Of a DNA stretch of 21,459 bases, positions 15,351 through 21,459 are shown in pieces. A program made the translations under genes and the position numbers. The stretch lies in assembly GCA_030627405.1 (NCBI GenBank), contig DAOUSD010000006.1, forward strand, positions 1 through 21,459. The letters run 5' to 3'. Position 1 is the first letter of the stretch; each line of letters begins with the position of its first letter. The DNA comes from Deltaproteobacteria bacterium. Its GTDB lineage: Bacteria; Desulfobacterota; Desulfobacteria; Desulfobacterales; ETH-SRB1. The notes under the pieces are model-generated. The model worked only from the letters and a program-made list of their open reading frames with translations. It did not search any database and had not been told where the DNA came from.

Positions 15351-17119
15351 ACAGGTAGCTCCTGCCAGTATCTGTTTTTAAAAACTAATATATGTATTAT
15401 GCGACGATTTCCACTTCGTAAAATTTCATTGTTAAACAATTTTTTTTTAAAGTATTCCTCGCAAATAGGTATAATATAATTAGGAGCATCTAAATTATCA
15501 TTATCTAATTGAATTAGAGAATTATTATTAGCGTATATTAATAATTTTAGTTCACCGCCTATATGATCCATTATTTTTCCAATTAACCAGTAAGCATAAC
15601 CTTTTCGTCCCTCAGATAATGTGGGACCACTTCCATACCATCTTGGAATATTGTTACAGGTCTCTTTTTCAAATCCCTTCCCATCATCCCAATAAATGAT
15701 AGCTGGATAAGTCTCTCCATTTTGATTGTTATTTGGTTTGCAAAAGCGGATATAAATTTTGGTTTTTTTCTCAGAATCAAACGCATAATTAAGTGAATTT
15801 GCAATTAAATTTTCTATTATTGTTTGAATAGGTCCCCAACATACACCTTCTATATTTATATTTGAGTCTGGTTCTAAGTCTATTTTTGGCTTAAATAAAT
15901 TTCTCCATTCATTAATACCATCAGAAATAGTCGAAACTGGAGATATCTTCCGAATAAATATTCCAGAGTCTATAAACTCGTTTTCTAATGCACTGCGGTT
16001 AAATGTTACAGACCTTACAGCGTTATTCTTTGGAGAAGTAGCTATAAAATCGGAAAGTTGGTCAAGGTAAGTACCTCTTTGAGATATATAAGTAAGAAGT
16101 TTGGCAATACGAGAATGCTCCGAGGCAGATCCTTTCATAAAATACCTTATAGAGTCTATAATGGATTGAAGAATGGTATGTTGAAAATCTCCAAGTAATT
16201 TATTTAGATAATGGACATCTCTTGTCCGTTTTTTCTCTTCTCTCTTGGCCCATTCCTCAAAAAAATCCACTGATTCTCTTGTGCAAAACAAAAGAGTCAC
16301 CATATTGAGGAAAAATACTATATTATCGGGGACTACTTCCTTTAATCCGATATTTACCCCAAGTGGAACACCTTCAAATTCTTTTGAGATTATTCCTGGA
16401 AAATATATCATCATCTTCCAATTTTCAGGGTGCGCCAGCTTCAACCAGCAAAAGCTATTAATAAACTTAACGATTTCATCTTCATCTAAAATTGTTGTAT
16501 CAAAAGCTCTAGAAATTGGATTAACGATATTGGCTTCTACCCTCTGCTTGAAGTTGTTATCTTGTTCTATCTTATTCTTTAATATATCGTATTGTTTTTT
16601 TAGCACCTCAATGGCATTTGAGGGCTCAATTTTTGTTTCATCATGAATTTCGTCTATCCACATCTTGGCAATATCTTCAAAGTTAAGTAATACAAAATGC
16701 CTATAAAAACGTTTTCCGATATCAGATCTATATGGGGTGGTTGAAATTATAAACGAAGTATCTGGCTGTTTATACTTTGAACAAAAAACACTAAAAGTGG
16801 TGACAAATTTGAAAAAATGCTTGGAATAATCCTTGTGAGTATAGAGACCGATTATCCTTCGAGATCTCCCAGTTCCGCCCACAAGAAAAGATAAGTCTGT
16901 GGGTTCGTCATGTTTTTTTCCCCATATTACAAACCATTCTAAAGTAGATTTAAAATATTCGTTATTCAATATACTATCGAACGCCTTTTTTAGAGTAACT
17001 TCTTTAGATAATTCAGTTCGCTCTCTTCTCTGACTCTTGTTATTGTAATAACTAATTAGGTCAATTAAGAATTTGTTTTGCAATTCAGTTAATTGTTTTG
17101 CATTTGGCATGTTGGACAT
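15347..17119 (-). CDS. Soluble histidine-kinase-like ATPase
   Basis: A 590-aa protein without a signal peptide or obvious membrane segments. The C-terminal third is a GHKL/HATPase domain: N-box IIENLIANSLNYAF (434-447), G1 box DDGKGFE (478-484), a G2-like GRKGYAYWL (504-512) and GGEL (521-524). A dimerisation and phospho-acceptor region is plausible at about 300-360, with H314 in GDFQHTILQSI as the candidate phospho-His, though it lacks the classic H-box proline. The N-terminal 290 residues are unrecognised and probably sense a cytoplasmic signal. The ATG lies 8 bp after the dehydrogenase stop. As the only kinase-like gene here it is the natural phosphodonor for the receivers at 6273-7115, 8037-10628 and 10759-12438. 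Confidence 0.78.
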   Translation of the reverse strand: MSNMPNAKQLTELQNKFLIDLISYYNNKSQRRERTELSKEVTLKKAFDSILNNEYFKSTLEWFVIWGKKHDEPTDLSFLVGGTGRSRRIIGLYTHKDYSKHFFKFVTTFSVFCSKYKQPDTSFIISTTPYRSDIGKRFYRHFVLLNFEDIAKMWIDEIHDETKIEPSNAIEVLKKQYDILKNKIEQDNNFKQRVEANIVNPISRAFDTTILDEDEIVKFINSFCWLKLAHPENWKMMIYFPGIISKEFEGVPLGVNIGLKEVVPDNIVFFLNMVTLLFCTRESVDFFEEWAKREEKKRTRDVHYLNKLLGDFQHTILQSIIDSIRYFMKGSASEHSRIAKLLTYISQRGTYLDQLSDFIATSPKNNAVRSVTFNRSALENEFIDSGIFIRKISPVSTISDGINEWRNLFKPKIDLEPDSNINIEGVCWGPIQTIIENLIANSLNYAFDSEKKTKIYIRFCKPNNNQNGETYPAIIYWDDGKGFEKETCNNIPRWYGSGPTLSEGRKGYAYWLIGKIMDHIGGELKLLIYANNNSLIQLDNDNLDAPNYIIPICEEYFKKKLFNNEILRSGNRRIIHILVFKNRYWQELPV

Positions 17120-17127
17120 AATTCTTT

Positions 17128-17901
17128 TTACCTTACTTCATAACTTCCGCAAATGTTGATTGATTGTCCGGTTAAAGCATTAGATGAACGGAATAACAAC
17201 ATATCTACCACCGGCCACAGGTCTTCTAAATCCAATCTTCTTTGAATTCCCACCTCATCTAACTTATTTTTCAGGAGCTCCTCGTACGTCAATCCCTTGT
17301 AAGTAGCAAGCATTGTCCAAGCTTTCTTGGAGAAGGATGTTTGAAGCCCCTTTGGACAGATTGAGTTTATGGTAATATTGTGATGCGCTATTTCTAAAGA
17401 TACGGATTGACAAAAATTGATCAAAGCTGCTTTAGAAGCACTATAGGCACTGGCAAAACCTAACCCTTTTTTACCAGCGGGTGAAGCAAATCCTACTATT
17501 CGTCCAAAATTATTTTTCTTCATCAAAGGAATTATTCTTTGTACAGCAAGAAAGAAACCTTTGAAATTGACATCTACAACATTATCCAAGTATTCGACCG
17601 AAGTGTCTGATAGGGGTTTGGGAAGTCCGGTGCCTGACAAATAGATCAGGAAATGAACCGGTCCATGTTTGATGCCAACATCATCTATGAAAGAAAATAC
17701 GTCTTCCGGTATAGTGACGTCGAGTTTATATGGATAACCTTCTCCCCCTTTATTTTTAATCTCTGATACGATCCTTGAATTTACTTCATAATTTCTTGAA
17801 GCTAAAATTACTCTGACATTATTATATGCAAGTTTTTGTGAGATGAAATTCCCTATTTCTCCGCTTGAGCCGATGATTATTGCGGTCTTTTTGCTTACCA
17901 T
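17128..17901 (-). CDS. Short-chain dehydrogenase/reductase (FabG-like)
   Basis: A 257-aa classical SDR, a cytoplasmic NAD(P)-dependent oxidoreductase. The nucleotide loop is GSSGEIGNF (11-19). Catalytic residues are S140 (GFASPAG) and Y153-x3-K157 in SAYSASKAAL. The structural NAG motif reads LSGTG. The C-terminal LTGQSINICGS matches the ITGQ-V-x-DGG end of FabG-like enzymes. The substrate cannot be told; ketoacyl, sugar and polyol reductases all share this architecture. The gene lies between a binding-protein gene (26 bp gap) and the kinase gene (8 bp gap), so it belongs to the operon. GGAAG precedes the ATG by 6 bases. Confidence 0.9.
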   Translation of the reverse strand: MVSKKTAIIIGSSGEIGNFISQKLAYNNVRVILASRNYEVNSRIVSEIKNKGGEGYPYKLDVTIPEDVFSFIDDVGIKHGPVHFLIYLSGTGLPKPLSDTSVEYLDNVVDVNFKGFFLAVQRIIPLMKKNNFGRIVGFASPAGKKGLGFASAYSASKAALINFCQSVSLEIAHHNITINSICPKGLQTSFSKKAWTMLATYKGLTYEELLKNKLDEVGIQRRLDLEDLWPVVDMLLFRSSNALTGQSINICGSYEVR

Positions 17902-17927
17902 AACCTACTTCCAATGATAACAAACAG

Positions 17928-19058
17928 TTAATAAATCACAAACTTACCATTTTTTACGGTTTTAATCTCGAATTCTTTTAACACATCACCATGACTATCA
18001 AACGATATTGTACCTGACGCTCCATTGTAACCTTTTGTATTAAGTAGAAAAGTTTTTGCCAATAAGGGATTATATCCATATCTTAAAATAGCTAATGATA
18101 GGAGATTGAATGCATCATACGCTGTGTCACTCGTCGTCCCATACTCTTCCCCAAATTTCTTTCTGTAGCCTGATTGGAAGTCACTGACATACGGTATTGT
18201 GATATCGGGTTTCTTGGCATGAGGATAGATTAGTCCTTCGGCTGCTGAACCAGCAATTTCAATTAGTTTCGGATCTTGATTAGCATCAGAACAGAAAAAG
18301 CGCGCATTAATCATCATTTCCTTTGATTGTCTAAGAAGGGCTCCTGTCTCATTATGATAACCAATTATATAGATGCCGTCAACTTGCTTAGAGATCGGTT
18401 TGATTTTACTTAATATGGGCCTAAAATCAGACCGATTCTGCTGAAATGCTTCTTGAAATAAGATTTTTCCGTCTAACGATTTAAAAGTTTTAGTAAATTC
18501 ATCTAATAGTCCTATTCCATATTCATTATTGATAAACAGCACGCCAATACTCTTGGTTCTAAGGGTCTTATGTAGGTGTTCGGCGAACATTCTCCCTTCG
18601 TAAGAAGTAGAATGCCAGGTTCTAAAAATATAATCCCCGGCTTCTGATAATTCTGGGCTACTAGCTCCGGGCGAAATTAATATAACTCCGTTACTTTCAG
18701 CAATAGGCGCGACCGCAAGTGTAGCTCCGCTTGAAATCGGTCCTATGACGAAGCCAACCCTGTCTACGTTAATCAGCTTGTTTAAAGCATTTACAGCATC
18801 TTTGGGGGATGTCTTGGTATCCTCCAGTAAAACTTCAAACTCTATCCCTTTTGCCTTATATTGTTTATTAGCCTCTGCTAACGCTAACAAAATACCTTTT
18901 TTTGCATTTTCACCAATCTCGGATAGAGTTCCTGTCAATGGCAATATCGCACCAATCTTATAGACGGTTGGTTCCTCGGCTTTTGAAATGCCGATATTAA
19001 AGGCAAGGCCAAGAATTACCACCAAAAACAGCACTAAAAATCTTCTAATATATTTCAT
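17928..19058 (-). CDS. Periplasmic branched-chain amino acid-type (LivK-like) binding protein
   Basis: A 376-aa type I periplasmic ligand-binding protein. The N-terminus has a signal peptide: MKYIRRF, a hydrophobic stretch to about residue 23, and a likely cleavage at SKA-EE (27/28). The mature start VYKIGAILPLTGTLSEIGE and the SGATLAVAPIAES region are typical of the Liv/amide family (Peripla_BP_6). These proteins deliver amino acids, amides or small organic acids to an ABC permease, or act as sensor subunits. Neither livH nor livM is in the window; livF and a broken livG lie upstream, separated by toxin-antitoxin genes. It heads the kinase operon, so a sensory role is possible. Confidence 0.9.
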   Translation of the reverse strand: MKYIRRFLVLFLVVILGLAFNIGISKAEEPTVYKIGAILPLTGTLSEIGENAKKGILLALAEANKQYKAKGIEFEVLLEDTKTSPKDAVNALNKLINVDRVGFVIGPISSGATLAVAPIAESNGVILISPGASSPELSEAGDYIFRTWHSTSYEGRMFAEHLHKTLRTKSIGVLFINNEYGIGLLDEFTKTFKSLDGKILFQEAFQQNRSDFRPILSKIKPISKQVDGIYIIGYHNETGALLRQSKEMMINARFFCSDANQDPKLIEIAGSAAEGLIYPHAKKPDITIPYVSDFQSGYRKKFGEEYGTTSDTAYDAFNLLSLAILRYGYNPLLAKTFLLNTKGYNGASGTISFDSHGDVLKEFEIKTVKNGKFVIY

Positions 19059-19061
19059 CGG

Positions 19062-19300
19062 TTACACCTCCTCATTGTCATATTCCTTAATAATTTCAAA
19101 CAGATTTACATAAAATTCCTTTATATCATACAGTTCATTCACCAGAATATCGTAAAGTGTATCTGTGTTAATGTAGTTGTGAAGGTGAACGATTCTGTTC
19201 ATGAACCGGTTTATCTTTATGTAGGTCTCTGACCCATTCTTTGCGATTTGTTCAGCGCCGCTCAGAACTTCTATGTTTTCTGCATTTGTATTCGGTGTCC
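19062..19300 (-). pseudogene. HepT-like toxin, N-terminus lost
   Basis: The last 80 codons match the C-terminal part of HepT/DUF86 HEPN-type toxins: EVLSGAEQIA, then INRFMNRIVHLHNYI and LYDILVNELYDIKEF. The HEPN active-site motif R-x4-6-H-x-Y appears as RIVHLHNY with the Tyr position altered. The N-terminal half expected of a 110-140-aa HepT is missing; the open frame instead runs back through an inserted repeat (19301-19459) to a fortuitous ATG at 19514. No cognate MNT nucleotidyltransferase antitoxin is present. It is almost certainly non-functional as a toxin. Confidence 0.72.
19067..19072 (-). promoter_or_regulatory. Strong Shine-Dalgarno inside the end of the hepT remnant
   Basis: AGGAGG lies eight bases before the ATG of the binding-protein gene and within the last codons of the upstream hepT-like frame (NEEV-stop). 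The two are 3 bp apart, so the arrangement suggests translational coupling inherited from an intact hepT. Confidence 0.75.
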
Positions 19301-19459
19301 TTAGGGCTCGACAAAGAATAACATTTTCATGCGTCGATCCATCTCCCGCATGGCTGCGTTGCTCGTCGGTTAAATAGCCTGCTATTCGCCCTTCTCGCGT
19401 CTTGCCATGCGGGCGCCTCAACACTTGAAAATGTAAATTTATTTTTGGGCGAACCCTTA
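19301..19459. mobile_element. About 159-bp MITE-like element interrupting the hepT-like gene
   Basis: The left end TTAGGGCTCGACAAAGAATA plus ACATTTTCA (19301-19329) is an imperfect inverted repeat of the right end, TGAAAATGTAAATTTATTTT plus TGGGCGAACCCTTA (19426-19459). Inside, GCATGGC and GCCATGC form a further inverted pair (19339-19345 / 19403-19409), around AT- and GC-mixed non-coding sequence. Homology to HepT begins right at the left edge. The terminal motif GCGARCCCTWA also appears twice near 4355-4413, beside a Y1-transposase remnant. Confidence 0.65.
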
Positions 19460-19476
19460 ATCCAATTTTTTTATAG

Positions 19477-19752
19477 TTATATGCTGTGTGGAACCTTAGA
19501 ACCTTGAATTTCAAAAAACTGTGTTAGAGGAATCGTTAATTCCTTTTTTACTTTCTTTCCGTGTACATAGATGGCATTAAATTCCTTTTCAATTTGCTTT
19601 AGTACGCTCGCTTTAAAATATTGTTCTCCACAGTATTCACATTGTTCACAGGGAACATCATCAACAATAAGATGCTTGTCATTATGCTTGTAAGTATATT
19701 GTACTTTGGCGTTCTTAAAATTCTTATTTCCACAAAAATAACAAACTTTCAT
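19477..19752 (-). CDS. YgiT-type zinc-finger antitoxin
   Basis: A 91-aa protein with the two Cys pairs of the YgiT/MqsA-N zinc ribbon: CYFCGN near the start and CEQCEYCGEQYF in the middle, followed by a short tail (LTIPLTQFFE). Such proteins are antitoxins that neutralise the neighbouring toxin and often repress their own operon. I prefer ATG 19752, which places CxxC at the N-terminus as in relatives and has AAGGGG upstream within the toxin gene's end; the other ATG (19770) adds six residues. The toxin gene ends 4 bp before it. A separate DNA-binding helix-turn-helix is not visible. Confidence 0.85.
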   Translation of the reverse strand: MKVCYFCGNKNFKNAKVQYTYKHNDKHLIVDDVPCEQCEYCGEQYFKASVLKQIEKEFNAIYVHGKKVKKELTIPLTQFFEIQGSKVPHSI

Positions 19753-19756
19753 TGCG

Positions 19757-20062
19757 TTAACCCCTTTCATACGGACTTTTGAATTTTGGCGGAGATGGAA
19801 TATATACCGTTATAATGGCTAAACTCTCCTTTTTTATTCCACACACAATATGAATCGGCTTGCCAAAATTTGTGAATCCTACAATTAAACAGCTTCTACC
19901 CCTTCCGGTGTCTTCATATTGTTCTAAAATTCTGCCATTAAGTATGGCCTCCTCTACTTCCATGATAGTCAGATTGTCATTCTGCCTTTCTTGGTCTCCA
20001 TGCCTCGAAAAGTAATATTCACTTCTCCTAATTCTATTTTGTATCCACTCTATATCAAGCAT
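19757..20062 (-). CDS. DUF4258 toxin-like protein
   Basis: A 101-aa protein of the DUF4258 family, the usual partner of YgiT-type antitoxins. Visible features are the N-terminal YFSRHGDQERQNDNLTI segment, EVEEAILNGRILEQYEDT, the GRGRSCLIVGFTNFGKPIH core and the AIITVYIP strand. The fold is thought to be RelE/barnase-like, with an RNase role inferred for the family; this member is untested. Toxin precedes antitoxin, and its start overlaps the livF stop by 8 bp, so the pair is tied to the transporter operon transcript. Confidence 0.85.
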   Translation of the reverse strand: MLDIEWIQNRIRRSEYYFSRHGDQERQNDNLTIMEVEEAILNGRILEQYEDTGRGRSCLIVGFTNFGKPIHIVCGIKKESLAIITVYIPSPPKFKSPYERG

Positions 20063-20756
20063 GAACCGCTCTCTTAGTAATCGCCCTTCTTATATCCTCA
20101 GGCAAGCCTTCAAAAACAACCTCCCCATTCTTCAGCAAATAACCCCTTGAAGCTACCTTCAATGCCTGTCCTATTTTTTGCTCTACAAGTAAAATAGCAG
20201 TCCCGTAACTTCTATTAATCTCAACAATTTTTTCCATAATCACCTTTACAAGCCCTGGCGCAAGACCTGCTGACGGCTCATCCAGCAACAAAAGCCTGGG
20301 CTTAGCCATCAGCACGATGCCGAGCGCAAGCATCTGTTTTTCCCCGCCCGAGAGAAGTCCTGCTCTTTTATTGAGTTTATTTTTGAGCTGAGGAAAAAGG
20401 TTGAGTGTATCTTCAACCGTTTCTTTGAAGACAGATTTTTTAATGTTTGCGCCTCCCATCTCCAGGTTCTCATAGATGCTCATATCATTAAAGACCTCTC
20501 CGCCCTGAAGAAAGTAACCTATGCCATGAGCCATTCTTTTGTATGACTCCATCGCAGTGATATCTTTGTTTTTAAATATTATATCCCCTTTTTTAGGATA
20601 AAGAAACCCTGAAATGACTTTTAAAACCGTGGACTTACCTGCTCCATTTGGTCCTATAATACAGACAATTTCACCAGCATTAATATTAAGAGGCAAGCCT
20701 CTCAATATCTCTCTTCCATTATATCCGGCATGTATGTTCTTAAGTTCAAGCAACAT
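20055..20756 (-). CDS. livF: Branched-chain amino acid ABC transporter ATPase LivF
   Basis: A 233-aa ATP-binding subunit that would energise a Liv-type importer together with LivG. Walker A GPNGAGKST, signature LSGGEKQ, Walker B LLLLDEPSAGL and the following LLVEQK switch-His region (reads EQK) are present and intact. ATG 20756 begins the usual MLLELKNIHAGY; the longer open frame from 20855 lies inside livG and has no homology. The start overlaps the livG end by 11 bp. The C-terminus (EDIRRAITKRAVHA) departs from the usual RRAYLG end, perhaps altered by arrival of the downstream toxin-antitoxin pair. Confidence 0.9.
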   Translation of the reverse strand: MLLELKNIHAGYNGREILRGLPLNINAGEIVCIIGPNGAGKSTVLKVISGFLYPKKGDIIFKNKDITAMESYKRMAHGIGYFLQGGEVFNDMSIYENLEMGGANIKKSVFKETVEDTLNLFPQLKNKLNKRAGLLSGGEKQMLALGIVLMAKPRLLLLDEPSAGLAPGLVKVIMEKIVEINRSYGTAILLVEQKIGQALKVASRGYLLKNGEVVFEGLPEDIRRAITKRAVHA

Positions 20757-21426
20757 TATCAAGCCCCATGTATGATTCCATGATCTCGTGATTTTTAAAA
20801 ATATCGTCCGGCAAGCCGGAAGCCAGAATCCTGCCGGAATCCATAAAATAGACATGATCCGATATTTCTTTTACTGCTGCCATATCATGTTCTACTGCAA
20901 TTATTGTTTTGTCGAGTTCTTTCAATTCTCTTATTTTTTTAAGGATAACCTTTACCATATCAGGGTTAACCCCGCTTACAGGCTCATCTATGAGCAATAA
21001 ATCAAAATCACCGCATAAGAGCCTTGCAAGGCTCAAAAGCTTTTGCTGTCCCCAGGAGAGGTTCTCTGCAAGACTGTTTTTCATGTCTGTAAGGCCGACA
21101 AAATCAAGCCATTTCATGGCTATCTCTATCTTATCCCTCTCTCTCCTGCTTTTTCTCCCAAAGATGGCCTTGAAAGGATTTTCAGAACCGTCCTTGAACG
21201 TGACAAGGAGATTTTCAAGAAGGGTAAGTTTTTTGAAGACCCTTATATCCTGAAAATGTCTCCCTATCCCGCAAGATGCTCTTTCCCAAGGATTCAGCAT
21301 GGTAATGTCTCTGTCTTTGTAGATTATCCTGCCGCTATCCGGATACAAGTAACCGCAGATGATATTAAATAAAGTCGTCTTGCCCGCGCCGTTTGGGCCG
21401 ATTATGGCTGACAATAAACTGTGCAA
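20746..21426 (-). pseudogene. livG: livG lacking its N-terminal part
   Basis: The product matches LivG from just before Walker A (SAIIGPNGAGKTT) to the end. It includes GIGRHFQDIRVF, signature LSWGQQKLLSLAR, Walker B LLLIDEPVSG, and VEHDM. About 25-30 residues that normally precede this point are absent. The only possible start is a TTG at 21424-21426, with an in-frame TGA directly upstream (21427-21429). Sequence from 21427 to the window end is unrelated, so the gene seems cut by an insertion or rearrangement. Loss of the first beta strands would probably spoil nucleotide binding. A sequencing or assembly edge is an alternative explanation. Confidence 0.72.
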
Positions 21427-21429
21427 TCA

Positions 21430-21459
21430 TAATGTATTATTTATCGCCCAAAAATCCCA
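21430..21459. mobile_element. Possible end of an inserted element at the livG breakpoint
   Basis: TCGCCCAAAAAT (21444-21455) is the exact reverse complement of ATTTTTGGGCGA at 19441-19452 in the right arm of the MITE-like element. Only 12 bases match and the window ends here, so this is a hint only. Confidence 0.25.

Noticed and set aside
19301..19514. N-terminal 70 residues of the 150-aa open frame
   Set aside because: They are a read-through of the repeat element and its flank, not part of HepT.
20757..20855. N-terminal extension of livF
   Set aside because: It overlaps livG in another frame and lacks LivF homology; ATG 20756 fits the family.
1..21459. CRISPR arrays, rRNA genes, other tRNAs, in-frame UGA selenoprotein genes
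   Set aside because: None found by reading both strands; no regularly spaced repeats and no selenoprotein family with a replaced Cys.

Overview
The window looks like a chromosomal stretch of an anaerobic Gram-negative bacterium, most likely of the Desulfobacterota (the former deltaproteobacterial sulfate reducers). This is inference: a selenocysteine tRNA, a LarC nickel-insertion gene, a pgpA/larC/M20-peptidase operon, a branched-chain-amino-acid type ABC transporter, several small inverted-repeat elements and toxin-antitoxin genes fit that group, but there is no rRNA or other phylogenetic marker. Much of the sequence is visibly A+T-rich; the TPR-methyltransferase gene at 4610-5977 looks richer in G+C by eye.

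Layout. (1) 1-3007: a short repeat-bearing spacer, then a tight minus-strand operon (M20/PepT-like peptidase, larC, pgpA). (2) 3008-4609: a scrap zone holding a 121-bp MITE-like element, an intact plus-strand tRNA-Sec gene with a plausible promoter, a DUF4143-type ATPase pseudogene that ends exactly at the tRNA 3' end, and a remnant of a Y1/RAYT-type transposase. (3) 4610-6222: a plus-strand TPR-methyltransferase and a short unknown protein. (4) 6273-19058: about 12.8 kb of minus-strand genes, many overlapping or only a few bases apart. (5) 19062-20062: a HepT-like toxin remnant split by a second MITE-like element, and a DUF4258/YgiT-zinc-finger toxin-antitoxin pair. (6) 20055-21459: livF and a livG that lacks its N-terminus.

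The main object of interest is region 4. In transcription order it encodes: a periplasmic Liv-type binding protein, a short-chain dehydrogenase, a soluble histidine-kinase-like protein, two small unknown proteins, an AAA ATPase with a C-terminal winged helix, a 179-aa unknown protein, a receiver domain fused to an inositol-monophosphatase-like domain, a receiver domain fused to a Gfo/Idh/MocA-type dehydrogenase, a pseudo-receiver protein that lacks the phospho-acceptor Asp, and a receiver protein with an unknown C-terminus. One kinase apparently faces at least three canonical receivers, two of them fused to enzymes of a sugar/inositol type. That suggests phosphorelay control of small-molecule metabolism rather than of transcription. 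I do not recognise this combination as a described system.

The locus also shows signs of duplication and decay. A 31-codon scrap of a pseudo-receiver precedes the dehydrogenase gene, and a scrap resembling that gene's C-terminus follows it. Two micro-ORFs border the AAA ATPase gene, as if it had been inserted into an older operon.
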